64,000 bases of DNA from CAWUFC02 sp963921335 (GCA_963921335.3 CAWUFC020000001.1:496001-560000); one strand, 5' to 3'; positions 8,486 through 16,122 are shown, numbered from the stretch's first letter. Notes: a model not told the origin generated them from the letters alone. Numbers and translations: made by a program.

Positions 8486-8854
8486 TTGATTAAACTCGTT
8501 TACTGCATTTCGAAACCGAAGGGCATGCCCGCTGAAGAATTCTACGAGAGATGGCTTAATGTTCACGGGCCTCTCGTAAAATCCTTGGCAGAAGATTTGA
8601 AGGCTGTACGCTATGTACAAAGCCATACCGCCTTCCCAGAATACAATGAGCTTTTAGCGAAGAGTCGTGAAGGGGCACAGCCAGCCTTCGATGGTATAAC
8701 GGAAATGTGGTGGGATTCGCTTGAAGATCTTAATCTGGCCTCCAGCACCAAAGAAGGTCGAAGAGCTATGGCAATTCTTATTGAGGACGAGAAGCTTCAA
8801 ACTGATTTCTCTTCATCATCCCTCTTTCTTACTGAAGAACACGAGATATTTTGA
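8486..8854 (+). CDS. EthD-domain protein (cassette 1)
   Basis: 122 residues from the TTG at 8486, preceded by GGTGGTGAG. The frame is open back to a GTG at 8399, but that would lie in the attI core and the family normally begins with the IKLVYCIS strand. EthD proteins are small dimeric ferredoxin-like folds, some helping ether degradation. Here SKPKGMPAEEFYERWLNVHGPL carries the expected His of the EthD motif near residue 29. It is the first cassette gene, so the best placed for expression from Pc. Confidence 0.65.
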   Translation: MIKLVYCISKPKGMPAEEFYERWLNVHGPLVKSLAEDLKAVRYVQSHTAFPEYNELLAKSREGAQPAFDGITEMWWDSLEDLNLASSTKEGRRAMAILIEDEKLQTDFSSSSLFLTEEHEIF

Positions 8855-8897
8855 GTCGCCGAACTTTTAGCAATGCCCAGGTTGGCGATTTCCGTAC

Positions 8898-8972
8898 GCA
8901 TAACAAGGGCAAGCAGCAGGACAGCCTAACCGCGGCTTTCGCCGCAGGCTGCCTCTGTTGCAGGCGTTATGG
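8898..8972 (+). repeat. attC site 1
   Basis: Left core GCATAAC (8898-8904) and right core GTTATGG (8966-8972) enclose an imperfect inverted repeat of 75 bp. It closes cassette 1 (8402-8966). Confidence 0.85.
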
Positions 8973-8977
8973 CGCAA

Positions 8978-8995
8978 GCGAAAGACCGCTTTCGC
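8978..8995 (+). repeat. Stem-loop at the head of cassette 2
   Basis: GCGAAAG and CTTTCGC pair around ACCG, five bases past attC 1 and about 60 bp before the next start. It could act on the cassette mRNA or mark a longer attC structure. No U-run follows, so a terminator is unlikely. Confidence 0.35.
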
Positions 8996-9052
8996 CTGGG
9001 AGCGGACATCGATCTATCCTTCTTTGAGGCTTAATAATAATGAGAAATAGAC

Positions 9053-9421
9053 ATGACCGAGTATGAGCTTGTCGACGCTACGGCCACTTATTCGTCGAAT
9101 TTTGCCCTGATTTTTACACTCTATCTAACCCTAGTAAGTGGCTATTTAGTCACAGCATTTGTAGCTGGCACTAGGCTCAGTTCAGTTCAGGTCTCGATTC
9201 TGAATTTTGGCTTTATCATATCAGCGAGTTTAATGGCCTTTTCCGCATTGGGCGCAGGCATAATTCGAGTCCACTACACGAGAGAGTTACTGGAACTGGC
9301 CGCTGATGCGCCCCATCGGCCTTTGGAATGGCTATTTCTGAGTTGGTTTATTCTGATGGTCGTTGGAGTGCTAGCTTCGCTGTATTTTGTGTGGGACGTT
9401 AGGCACCCAAAATCAGACTGA
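9053..9421 (+). CDS. MTEYEL-family small membrane protein (cassette 2)
   Basis: 122 residues with three hydrophobic segments (about 16-37, 45-67, 92-113). Begins MTEYELVDATATY and has the SGYLVTAFVAGTRLSSVQ loop that matches the copies at 10330, 12027, 19475 and 20329. Function unknown. The ATG follows AATGAGAAATAGAC. It is a cassette gene of its own between attC 1 and attC 2. Confidence 0.7.
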   Translation: MTEYELVDATATYSSNFALIFTLYLTLVSGYLVTAFVAGTRLSSVQVSILNFGFIISASLMAFSALGAGIIRVHYTRELLELAADAPHRPLEWLFLSWFILMVVGVLASLYFVWDVRHPKSD

Positions 9422-9463
9422 TTGCTTTGAGGTGAAGGCGGACCAAGGAGTCGGTTTAATGCA

Positions 9464-9538
9464 CCATAACAAGTCAGGGCAGCAAGGGCGCTTCGCGCCG
9501 GGACGCCGTCACCGGCGCCCCTGCTTGAAGCGTTAGGC
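9464..9538 (+). repeat. attC site 2
   Basis: Left core CCATAAC (9464-9470), right core GTTAGGC (9532-9538), with the GCGCTTCGCGC inner hairpin also found in attC 7 and 11. Closes cassette 2 (8967-9532). Confidence 0.93.
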
Positions 9539-9552
9539 ATCAGTGGCAACGC

Positions 9553-10221
9553 ATGAAGGAATTTAAACCACTGCTTGAACGCTACGAAGGAAACCGCGTC
9601 ATCCGTGGGCTAATTCAGCTAGTTCCGCTCGGTATCGGATCTGCAATTGATGTGGTGCTAGTGCAGACCCTAGAAAAGATGCAGGAAGAGCGAGCACGTT
9701 CGTATTTTGACGCTTTGTCTGACGGCGGCCCCTTGGATGAAGCATTGCTGCACTCAGAGGAATTCCTCCATCGTTTTTTAGCAACAACTCGCGCTGCACT
9801 CAATTCACGGAGGGCGGAGAAAATCGAGATGTTTGCTCGACTGCTCATTTCCTCTCTTTCTGACAATGGTCCAAGAGACTCGGACGAATACGAGGATTTT
9901 CTGGGAATTTTGGACGACCTCAGCTATCGGGAAATGTTGGCTTTAAGCGTTCTAGATCGATTTAGTGGATGTGAGAGAGAGTCAGACCAGAATGACCTAC
10001 AGTGGACTAATACTTTCTGGGATGAATTCGAGCAGGTGCTTTGCTCCGAGCTACAGGTACCCGAGGATTCTGTGTCCGAATTCATGAACCGGATCAGCCG
10101 CACGGGCTGTTACGAAATGTTTACCGGTGGCTATATGGACTACACCGGTGGCAAAGGAAAGCTTACCCCAACATTCTATCGCCTTCGGAACTATATTCAG
10201 GAGCACACTGATGATGCCTAA
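9553..10221 (+). CDS. Unknown alpha-helical protein (cassette 3)
   Basis: 222 residues, soluble or weakly membrane-bound. A short hydrophobic stretch LIQLVPLGIGSAIDVVLV lies at about 20-37; the rest is charged helices (KMQEERARSYFDAL, RRAEKIEMFARLLISSL). The pattern of a small glycine-containing hydrophobic hairpin followed by helices recalls membrane-associated effector-like proteins, but I do not recognise the family. Its TAA stop (10219-10221) is part of the attC 3 left core, so the cassette supplies its own end. Confidence 0.6.
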   Translation: MKEFKPLLERYEGNRVIRGLIQLVPLGIGSAIDVVLVQTLEKMQEERARSYFDALSDGGPLDEALLHSEEFLHRFLATTRAALNSRRAEKIEMFARLLISSLSDNGPRDSDEYEDFLGILDDLSYREMLALSVLDRFSGCERESDQNDLQWTNTFWDEFEQVLCSELQVPEDSVSEFMNRISRTGCYEMFTGGYMDYTGGKGKLTPTFYRLRNYIQEHTDDA

Positions 10222-10302
10222 CAAGAGCATGGTGTCGCTGCCTGCGGCCGCTGGGACGTCAAACCGCTACGCGGCCTGCCGCCCCACATGCAGGCGTTAT
10301 GT
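10216..10302 (+). repeat. attC site 3
   Basis: Left core GCCTAAC (10216-10222), right core GTTATGT (10296-10302), 87 bp. Closes cassette 3 (9533-10296). Confidence 0.9.
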
Positions 10303-10329
10303 GTCTGTCGAGATGGTTGAGGCCCCAAC

Positions 10330-10731
10330 GTGACTGAATATGAGCTGATGTATTTGTATGGAGAGTCTGCTGACAGATTCTGGAGCCACATCCAGTTTTG
10401 GAGCAGCGTATCCTTTGGCTATCTAGTTCTTGGGCATGTTGCAGCCAAAAAGCTCAATTGGTTTCTGATAATTGCTTTATCAGCATTGTACGTAGGATTT
10501 TCAGTTCAGATGTATCAGATAACTCTGTTTCAATCTGGATACATTGTCACCTATTTAGAAAGCCTCAGGGCTCTTCATGAAGCAGGCTCCCTAAAGACTC
10601 CGGCTGCAATTATGGCGGCAACTTCTAGTTTGGGTACAGCTCCGATCGAGATAGCGGCACTTGGTACTTTCATGGCGACATTGCTTTATCTTCCGTACAA
10701 CTACTGGAGGTCTCGTCGTGAGGACACATAA
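10330..10731 (+). CDS. MTEYEL-family small membrane protein (cassette 4)
   Basis: 133 residues, about three to four membrane segments. Begins MTEYELMYLYGE; then FWSSVSFGYLVLGHVAAKKL (about 24-43) aligns with the copies in cassette 7 and at 20329. The C-terminus is basic (YWRSRREDT). Its TAA stop lies inside the attC 4 left core. Function unknown. Confidence 0.7.
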   Translation: MTEYELMYLYGESADRFWSHIQFWSSVSFGYLVLGHVAAKKLNWFLIIALSALYVGFSVQMYQITLFQSGYIVTYLESLRALHEAGSLKTPAAIMAATSSLGTAPIEIAALGTFMATLLYLPYNYWRSRREDT

Positions 10732-10815
10732 CAAGTGTGGGCAGTTCGCTCCCTTCGGTCGCCGGACGCCCAGCCCGCAACGCGGTTTGTGCGCCCGCTG
10801 CCACGGGCGTTATGT
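10726..10815 (+). repeat. attC site 4
   Basis: Left core ACATAAC (10726-10732), right core GTTATGT (10809-10815), 90 bp, the longest clear site here. Closes cassette 4 (10297-10809). Confidence 0.9.
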
Positions 10816-10851
10816 TTTAGCGTTGACCGCTGGAGAATGGATACGACATCG

Positions 10852-11364
10852 ATGAATTGGGATGCTATAGGTGCAATTGGCGAGGTTGTTGGTGCGGGAG
10901 CGGTAGTTCTTTCTCTCGTATACCTGGCGAATCAAATTCGAATTAGTAACCGAGCATCAAGGCATGCGGCAGAGCAGCACCTCTTGGACAATCAGCGCAT
11001 ATGGTTAGGGAGAATTGCTGATAGTGATTCGCTTTCCAATATATGGCTGAAAGGATCCAGAGATGAACCTGGATTAACAGAGGCGGAATGGGTTCGCTTC
11101 GGCACGCTATGTCAAGAAGTCACGCTTGGGTGGGAGAGAAGCTTCCTTCTCGAAGCGGGCGGAGATGTTTCTAGGACGGTTCTTGAGCGCGAAACACGTA
11201 TGCGAAAGCTCATAATTGGATCTCCTGGGTACCGTAAGTGGTTTTCGGTTCGAAAGCCTGTGCTCACTGCAGAGTTTGCAGCGTTGCTAGAAAAAGAACT
11301 CGCAGAAGCGAAGCCGTATGAAATCGCATATGCCACCGACAGCTCGAATGAGAATGAAACATAA
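10852..11364 (+). CDS. MNWxAIG-family single-pass membrane protein (cassette 5)
   Basis: 170 residues from the ATG at 10852, which gives the same MNWDAIGAIGE start as its relatives; a longer frame to 10735 would translate attC 4 and is rejected. One membrane segment (about 10-27) runs into QIR, followed by a cytoplasmic-looking helical domain. Family marks: SLSNIWLKG, LTEAEWVRF and the late GYRKWF motif. Seven copies occur in this window. Function unknown. The TAA stop is inside attC 5. Confidence 0.72.
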   Translation: MNWDAIGAIGEVVGAGAVVLSLVYLANQIRISNRASRHAAEQHLLDNQRIWLGRIADSDSLSNIWLKGSRDEPGLTEAEWVRFGTLCQEVTLGWERSFLLEAGGDVSRTVLERETRMRKLIIGSPGYRKWFSVRKPVLTAEFAALLEKELAEAKPYEIAYATDSSNENET

Positions 11365-11430
11365 CAAGTCAGGGCTACGGACACCAAAACCGCTGCGCGG
11401 TTTGGATGCCCGCAGCCAAAAGCGTTAGGT
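11359..11430 (+). repeat. attC site 5
   Basis: Left core ACATAAC (11359-11365), right core GTTAGGT (11424-11430). Close in sequence to attC 6, sharing GGACACCAAAACCGCT. Closes cassette 5 (10810-11424). Confidence 0.92.
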
Positions 11431-11437
11431 GACGCAT

Positions 11438-11917
11438 ATGACTCTCGATGACCTCGGAAATCTGGGCGAACTTATCGCTGCAGTTGCTACTGTACTAACG
11501 CTGATCTATTTGGCGATCCAGATTAGAACAAGCAATCGATTGGCGAGAGCGGAAGCCTCACGCTTACCTAACAGCGATTTGAACGCCTTAAACGCCACAT
11601 TTGGTACTAATCCGTTGTACATTTCTGGTATGAGAAAAATTCTACTGGAAGCGACGAGGGAAGGGTTAGAACCTGATGAGCGCAGTGTTGTAGATCACTA
11701 TCTGCTCTCTTTGACAAATATTCAGGAGCAACTAGTCCGAGAGATAAGAGAGGGTATTCTCGATCAAGATGCCCTGGATTTTGGTGGTGCTGCGCTATTT
11801 CGCTCACAATACTATCGCACTAGTTGGCCTTTATATTGCGGCTACCTCAGCAAAAAGTTTGTCGAGGAGTTTGAAGTCCAATATGAACTAGATTCAACGT
11901 CAGATGTGGTTGTGTGA
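11438..11917 (+). CDS. MNWxAIG-family single-pass membrane protein (cassette 6)
   Basis: 159 residues from the ATG at 11438. The right core of attC 5 (GTTAGGTG) provides an AGGTG ribosome-binding sequence at good spacing; the GTG at 11429 inside the core is a less likely start. Starts MTLDDLGNLGELIAAV, has one membrane segment to YLAIQIR (about 10-31), then a helical domain with RSQYYRTSW in place of the WW motif of other copies. It differs most from the family at the C-terminus. Function unknown. Confidence 0.68.
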   Translation: MTLDDLGNLGELIAAVATVLTLIYLAIQIRTSNRLARAEASRLPNSDLNALNATFGTNPLYISGMRKILLEATREGLEPDERSVVDHYLLSLTNIQEQLVREIREGILDQDALDFGGAALFRSQYYRTSWPLYCGYLSKKFVEEFEVQYELDSTSDVVV

Positions 11918-11930
11918 AATTGCTGTCGCC

Positions 11931-12002
11931 ACCTAACAAGTCAGGGCTAAGGACACCAAAACCGCTTAGCGGTTTCGGCGCACGCAGCTTGAGGCGTTAT
12001 GT
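11931..12002 (+). repeat. attC site 6
   Basis: Left core ACCTAAC (11931-11937, perfect RYYYAAC), right core GTTATGT (11996-12002). Closes cassette 6 (11425-11996). Confidence 0.93.
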
Positions 12003-12026
12003 GCCTAGTTGGTCGGAGAAATAAGC

Positions 12027-12431
12027 GTGAGTGAAGCGGAAATACTTGAACAGCTCTTCAATCTATACGACAGGTATTGGGTCATAGTCCAGTGGTGGGC
12101 AAGTGTTTCGTTCGGGCTAATCGCAGTAGCTCACCTGGCTTCGAGCAAATTAAACCTTTTCTTACTTGCCTCAATACTAGCCCTCTACACCGCCTATTCC
12201 TTGTGGCTTTATTTCTTTCTCGACTACAACTTGGGCGTTATGTTTGGTCTCTTCGAGGAACTGAGTTCACTCCTAGCCGCTGGAGAGATTACAGAAGGGG
12301 GGCGGCAGGTTCTTGAGCATCCATCGGGGACTTATGGACTTATGCTTGGCAGGGCAGCACTACCTGTCACCTTCTGCGCCTGCGCAAGTTACTTGGTTTA
12401 CTCATATGCTCATGCACAAAAAGGCACATAA
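12027..12431 (+). CDS. MTEYEL-family small membrane protein (cassette 7)
   Basis: 134 residues from the GTG at 12027, which has GGAGA seven bases upstream and gives VSEAEIL, matching the MTEYEL start of relatives; the TTG at 12009 is rejected. WWASVSFGLIAVAHLASSKL parallels the cassette 4 copy. About four hydrophobic segments. The TAA stop is inside attC 7. Function unknown. Confidence 0.68.
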   Translation: MSEAEILEQLFNLYDRYWVIVQWWASVSFGLIAVAHLASSKLNLFLLASILALYTAYSLWLYFFLDYNLGVMFGLFEELSSLLAAGEITEGGRQVLEHPSGTYGLMLGRAALPVTFCACASYLVYSYAHAQKGT

Positions 12432-12500
12432 CAAGTCACGGCAGGAGGGGCGCTCCGCGCCGGGACGTGCTAACGCGCGCCCCCGCTTGAAGTGTTAAGT
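12426..12500 (+). repeat. attC site 7
   Basis: Left core ACATAAC (12426-12432), right core GTTAAGT (12494-12500). Shares the GCGC-CGCGCC inner hairpin with attC 2. Closes cassette 7 (11997-12494). Confidence 0.9.
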
Positions 12501-12507
12501 GTCAGGC

Positions 12508-13011
12508 ATGGATAGCGGAAGCATCGCCATTCTTATAAGTATCGCATCAGCATGCATAGCCGCATTCAGCCTCGGCTGGAATATCTATCGAGATGTAATC
12601 CTCAAAGCTCGCCTAAAAGTGACTTTCTCTATAAAGAACATATATATGAAAGGCGCCCCACCTGGCCCCGATTACATTGGCATTTCGGCGACCAACCATG
12701 GTCCAGGCCCAGTGATTCTCAATACGATAGCGCTACGTGATTCCTCTTTAACCAAGAAGCTACGTAAAAAGGAGAGATTCGCGGCTCTCAATCATGATTA
12801 CGAAAACCCACTCTCGTCGAAATTGCCGCTAAAGTTGGAGATGGGCGAAACGGCCGACTATTTTGTCAACTTCGACGAGGAGTGCTTCGCGCAAAATGAA
12901 TTTACCCAGCTTGGGATCACCGACTCATTTGGGCGCACTCACTGGGCGCCCAAGAAATCCATGTCTCATCTTCGAAAGCGATACTCTAAGGAATTTGGGA
13001 ATGAAACTTAA
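12508..13011 (+). CDS. Membrane-anchored protein with beta-rich domain (cassette 8)
   Basis: 167 residues from the ATG at 12508; an in-frame GTG at 12499 lies in the attC 7 core. One N-terminal membrane segment (about 5-25, IAILISIASACIAAF) leads to a strand-rich domain: ARLKVTFSIKNIYM, then ISATNHGPGPVILNTIAL, which resembles immunoglobulin-like domains seen in many small anchored proteins. Not recognised beyond that. The TAA stop is inside attC 8. Confidence 0.58.
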   Translation: MDSGSIAILISIASACIAAFSLGWNIYRDVILKARLKVTFSIKNIYMKGAPPGPDYIGISATNHGPGPVILNTIALRDSSLTKKLRKKERFAALNHDYENPLSSKLPLKLEMGETADYFVNFDEECFAQNEFTQLGITDSFGRTHWAPKKSMSHLRKRYSKEFGNET

Positions 13012-13092
13012 CAAGGCACGGCTGTCGCTTCACTGGGACTCTCTACCTGCCGCTTCGCTGCAGTTCGATCGCCCCAGCGTGCGGTGTTATGT
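13006..13092 (+). repeat. attC site 8
   Basis: Left core ACTTAAC (13006-13012, perfect RYYYAAC), right core GTTATGT (13086-13092), 87 bp. Closes cassette 8 (12495-13086). Confidence 0.9.
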
Positions 13093-13114
13093 GTAGCTCA
13101 GTTAGGAGCGCCAA

Positions 13115-13522
13115 GTTAAAAGAACGGCGACATGCGGTTGTGGAGCTGTATCGGTTAATACCTCCGCGGATCCTGAATTTTGCTTTGCTTGCCACTGCGA
13201 CTTTTGTCAGAAAGCGACAGGTTCGATAGGTAGGCTCGGTGCGGTCTTTTCAGAGCACAACATTGAGTCTATTGAAGGAGATACAACGGAGCACCAGGGC
13301 TCGGAAAAGTATCCTGAGATCCGAAAGTGGTTCTGTAGCAAATGCGGTACCACCGTCCATTGGATCAACCCTACCAATTTGCCAGGTATGCGCATGGTTT
13401 CAATTGGTTGTTTTGCTGACCCTGAGTTTCCTGCACCTGCCATGTCGGTCCACACTAAATATCGACAGGCATGGTGCCACACCTTCGAGGGAACAGCTGA
13501 CTTTGAAGGTCTACCGGAGTAG
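13115..13522 (+). pseudogene. GFA-family protein lacking a start codon (cassette 9)
   Basis: An open frame of 135 codons that aligns end to end with the intact GFA gene at 16145. I count about 13 differences over 133 residues by eye. All zinc-binding cysteine motifs remain: CGCG, CHCDFC, CSKCG. The codon in the ATG position is GTT (13115-13117), and an in-frame TAG at 13103 rules out an upstream start. An AGGAG sequence lies six bases before the GTT. The gene is either unexpressed or started at a non-standard codon. It is not on usual ORF lists because no start exists. Confidence 0.7.
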
Positions 13523-13538
13523 CGACAATGCGTGCCAA

Positions 13539-13625
13539 ACATAACAAGGCCCAGCAAGCGCTTCGCTGGGACTCCAAACCTGTCGCTTTGCTCCCGGTTT
13601 ACCGCCCCGGTGCGTGGCGTTATGC
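13539..13625 (+). repeat. attC site 9
   Basis: Left core ACATAAC (13539-13545), right core GTTATGC (13619-13625), 87 bp. Closes cassette 9 (13087-13619). Confidence 0.9.
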
Positions 13626-13643
13626 ATCAAGTAGGAGAGTCAG

Positions 13644-14051
13644 ATGAGTAAGGTGCCAGAAGGCTTTGAGCCAATATTCAGAAGTAGCCCCTACCTCGAC
13701 CTTTTGGGCCCAATTTTCAACAAAAAGACCGATAGAGGGCTAATTATCGGTTTGCGGGCAGAGCAGAAGCACTGCAATGCACGAGGGCTGGTCCACGGAG
13801 GAGTATTCAGTAGCCTTGCTGATGTAGCACTTGGATACAACGCAGCTTTTCAGGATGATCAACCGGTGCCAATGGTCACTGCCAGTTTAACTATCGACTA
13901 TGCTGGATCAGCAAAATTGGGTGAGTGGATTGAGATCTTCACGGACGTACATAAAGTCGGTAAAAGCTTGGCTTTTGCGAACTGCTACTTTTCGGTAAAT
14001 GCCAAGCGCATAGTAAGGGCAAGCGGAGTCTTTGGGGTAAAGAATGCATAA
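13644..14051 (+). CDS. PaaI-type hotdog thioesterase (cassette 10, first gene)
   Basis: 135 residues with the hotdog-fold thioesterase pattern: NARGLVHGGVFSSLADVALGY (HGG near residue 52 and Asp about 60), then VTASLTIDYAGSAKLGEWIEI. Such enzymes cleave acyl-CoA thioesters, often of aromatic acids. The ATG follows AGTAGGAGAGTCAG, a good ribosome-binding site. The stop overlaps a lone attC left core, and the next gene starts 11 bp later in the same cassette. Confidence 0.8.
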   Translation: MSKVPEGFEPIFRSSPYLDLLGPIFNKKTDRGLIIGLRAEQKHCNARGLVHGGVFSSLADVALGYNAAFQDDQPVPMVTASLTIDYAGSAKLGEWIEIFTDVHKVGKSLAFANCYFSVNAKRIVRASGVFGVKNA

Positions 14052-14052
14052 C
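14046..14052 (+). repeat. Orphan attC left core
   Basis: GCATAAC after the thioesterase equals the left core of attC 1, but no right core or hairpin follows; the amidohydrolase starts at 14062. This looks like the scar of an attC deletion that fused two cassettes. Confidence 0.5.
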
Positions 14053-14061
14053 GGGAATCGA

Positions 14062-15024
14062 ATGAAAGACGCCATAGTTATCCTGCTTTCAATCGTATCT
14101 CAGTCAGTCCTATCAGATGAGATGCAGCCGATCATCGATGTGCACATCCACTCCTATGGGGAAGTATCTGAGTTCGGAGCTTATGGCGAGAGGGGCCCTC
14201 ACGGTTTGGAAGGCTCTAAAAGTCAGGCAGAACATATCCAGGAAACTTTCGAGCGATTCAGAAAATACAATATTGTGAAAGCTGTTGTTAGTGGCTCACC
14301 AGATAGCCTGAAAGCATGGAAAGCTGCGGACGATGACAACCGAATAATCACTGGACTGATGATCGATGCTCCCAATGACTATGGAATTAACGTCGAAAAA
14401 TTCGAACACCTCATTCAGTCCGGTGCTGTTCAAGTTTATGGCGAACTTGGACCGTATTATTCAGGCACAAGATTAGCTGATCCGGTGTGGCAAGAATATT
14501 TAGAAATCTGCGAGCGCTATGGCGTCCCGGTAGCAGTCCATACTGGTGGCGGGCCGCCAGGTGGCACGTATGGCCAGCATCCGCATTCACGACTGTCATT
14601 GGGAGATCCATACCTTCTCGAGGATGTTCTAGTAAAGTACCCCAAACTACGCATTTACATGATGCATGCTGGAATAGAGTGGCATGAGCATACACTGCGA
14701 CTCATGGTCAATTATCCACAGGTATACGCTGACATTTCGGTATTGCTCTGGGTTGATCCTAGTCTACAGCGCTACGCGCGGGAGTTTTTGCGGAACGCTA
14801 AGGAGGTAGGCATATTGGATCGGGTGATGTTTGGATCGGACCAGATGCGCTGGCCAGATGCAATCGACCTTTCAATTGAATATCTCAATAGCCTGGATTT
14901 TCTTGACGAAGCTGAGAAGCGGGCCATATTTTATGATAACGCAGCGCGTTTTTTCGAAGTCGAGATTAAGGCCCCATCTAACGAGTCAAGCAAACGTGAA
15001 GTCGTGGCCGGCGCGCCTTCTTGA
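14062..15024 (+). CDS. Amidohydrolase-family 2 protein, secreted (cassette 10, second gene)
   Basis: 320 residues from the ATG at 14062. The first 18 (MKDAIVILLSIVSQSVLS) look like a signal peptide, supporting this start over the ATG at 14044 inside the orphan core. Metal-ligand motifs of the family are present: DVHIH near residue 27, VAVHTGG, YMMHAG and a late FGSDQMRWP. Members hydrolyse or decarboxylate ring compounds; the substrate is unknown. The last 16 residues are encoded by attC 10, so the natural C-terminus may have been replaced. Confidence 0.75.
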   Translation: MKDAIVILLSIVSQSVLSDEMQPIIDVHIHSYGEVSEFGAYGERGPHGLEGSKSQAEHIQETFERFRKYNIVKAVVSGSPDSLKAWKAADDDNRIITGLMIDAPNDYGINVEKFEHLIQSGAVQVYGELGPYYSGTRLADPVWQEYLEICERYGVPVAVHTGGGPPGGTYGQHPHSRLSLGDPYLLEDVLVKYPKLRIYMMHAGIEWHEHTLRLMVNYPQVYADISVLLWVDPSLQRYAREFLRNAKEVGILDRVMFGSDQMRWPDAIDLSIEYLNSLDFLDEAEKRAIFYDNAARFFEVEIKAPSNESSKREVVAGAPS

Positions 15025-15034
15025 AGCGTTATCT
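14976..15034 (+). repeat. attC site 10
   Basis: Left core ATCTAAC (14976-14982, perfect RYYYAAC), right core GTTATCT (15028-15034), 59 bp, the shortest site with two clear cores. It is translated as the tail of the amidohydrolase. Closes the two-gene cassette 10 (13620-15028). Confidence 0.8.
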
Positions 15035-15044
15035 GTATATAGAG

Positions 15045-15473
15045 ATGACCATGACATTAACATTGGAAATTGCAAAAGGAATATTGAATAGGCGGGATAG
15101 CAGCTTTATGGACTGCGACTTAGCAAAATATCTCGACATCTGGCATGACGATTGTGTAGTGGAAGTCCCGGGCACCACCCTCAATGGAAAGCAAGAATTG
15201 AAAGCCACGATAGAGGCTATATGGAGTGCCATGGAGCCCGTACATATGGAAACTCGCAGCTTCGGAGTAAATGGCTCCCTAATCCATCAAGAATTCGCAA
15301 TTGTTTGGCGAAATAGAGAAACGAATGAGCGTACCTTGCAAACCGGTATGAGCGTCTGCGAATGCGGGGCAGATAATCGCTGGCTGTGGCTCCGCGACTA
15401 TTTCGATTCAGTAGAGCGAGGCAGTGCGATGAAGTCATCAAAAGTAGCACAAGCATTACACTGCAGAAAATAA
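15045..15473 (+). CDS. SnoaL/NTF2-like protein (cassette 11)
   Basis: 142 residues from the ATG at 15045; a second ATG at 15051 is equally possible, while the TTG at 15021 lies in attC 10. The cone-shaped NTF2 fold is suggested by KYLDIWHDDCVVEVPGTTL, then a helix ATIEAIWSAM and a strand pair ending in WLWLRDYFDS. Members are isomerases, cyclases or binding proteins. The role is unknown. Confidence 0.6.
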   Translation: MTMTLTLEIAKGILNRRDSSFMDCDLAKYLDIWHDDCVVEVPGTTLNGKQELKATIEAIWSAMEPVHMETRSFGVNGSLIHQEFAIVWRNRETNERTLQTGMSVCECGADNRWLWLRDYFDSVERGSAMKSSKVAQALHCRK

Positions 15474-15491
15474 GATGAGACAAAAACAGAT

Positions 15492-15562
15492 AATAAATCA
15501 AGCCGGCAAGGGCGCTTCGCGCCGGGACGCCGTAATCGCCGCCCTTTCTCGAAGCGTTATGG
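15492..15562 (+). repeat. attC site 11 (decayed left core)
   Basis: Right core GTTATGG (15556-15562) and the GCGCTTCGCGCC inner hairpin are clear, but the left core has lost its AAC (AATAAAT). Such a site should recombine poorly. Closes cassette 11 (15029-15556). Confidence 0.72.
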
Positions 15563-15628
15563 AGAGCTTTTTGTTACGTTCAGTATTCATCGTCAATCTG
15601 CAACTTGGCTTTTGTCGAGGAGGCTTAA

Positions 15629-16027
15629 ATGTCCAGCATCGGTAGCTGTCTCTGTGGTTCTGTGAGTTTTGAAGTCAAAGAATTCCCGATGGATATGTGG
15701 AAATGCCACTGTTCGCGTTGCAGGAAAACTTTTGGAGGCGCCTCAAGCGCTGCCACTGTCGTACCCAAAGAACTGTTTCGCTGGCTAAGTGGAGAAGAGA
15801 AAATTCGTGTTTTTGAAAACGATGAGGGTCTACGACGAAGATTCTGTGAAGACTGTGGCTGCGTGGTTCCGGGGCTTTATGAAGCCTGGGATGTGATGTG
15901 GATACCCATGGGAGCTGTTGATGGATCTCCGTCGATCAAGCTGGTTAGACATAGCTATGTAGCCTCAAAGGCCAATTGGGAGATTCTGGACGATCAAACC
16001 GAGCATTTTCCAGAGTCCCCTTTCTAG
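15629..16027 (+). CDS. GFA-family zinc protein (cassette 12)
   Basis: 132 residues. The formaldehyde-activating (GFA/CENP-V) fold is shown by GSCLCGSVSFEV, KCHCSRCRKTFG and FCEDCGCVVPGL, giving the paired zinc-binding cysteines. The family is named after glutathione-formaldehyde enzymes, but most members have unknown substrates. The ATG follows CGAGGAGGCTTAA, a strong ribosome-binding site. It is distinct from the near-identical pair in cassettes 9 and 13. Confidence 0.82.
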   Translation: MSSIGSCLCGSVSFEVKEFPMDMWKCHCSRCRKTFGGASSAATVVPKELFRWLSGEEKIRVFENDEGLRRRFCEDCGCVVPGLYEAWDVMWIPMGAVDGSPSIKLVRHSYVASKANWEILDDQTEHFPESPF

Positions 16028-16067
16028 TGCCAAACGACCTTGGAGCAGATGTCAGCTGTGTGTTTGA

Positions 16068-16122
16068 CCATTAAAAGTTCAGGCAGCACGTTCCCGGTAT
16101 CCTGCTGCCACAGGCGTTACTT
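16068..16122 (+). repeat. attC site 12 (decayed left core)
   Basis: Right core GTTACTT (16116-16122) with inverted GGCAGCA/TGCTGCC arms; the left core reads CATTAAA, not RYYYAAC. 55 bp. Closes cassette 12 (15557-16116). Confidence 0.62.

Noticed and set aside
10735..10851. Longer N-terminus for the cassette 5 protein
   Set aside because: It would translate attC 4 and precede the conserved MNWDAIGAIGE start of the family.
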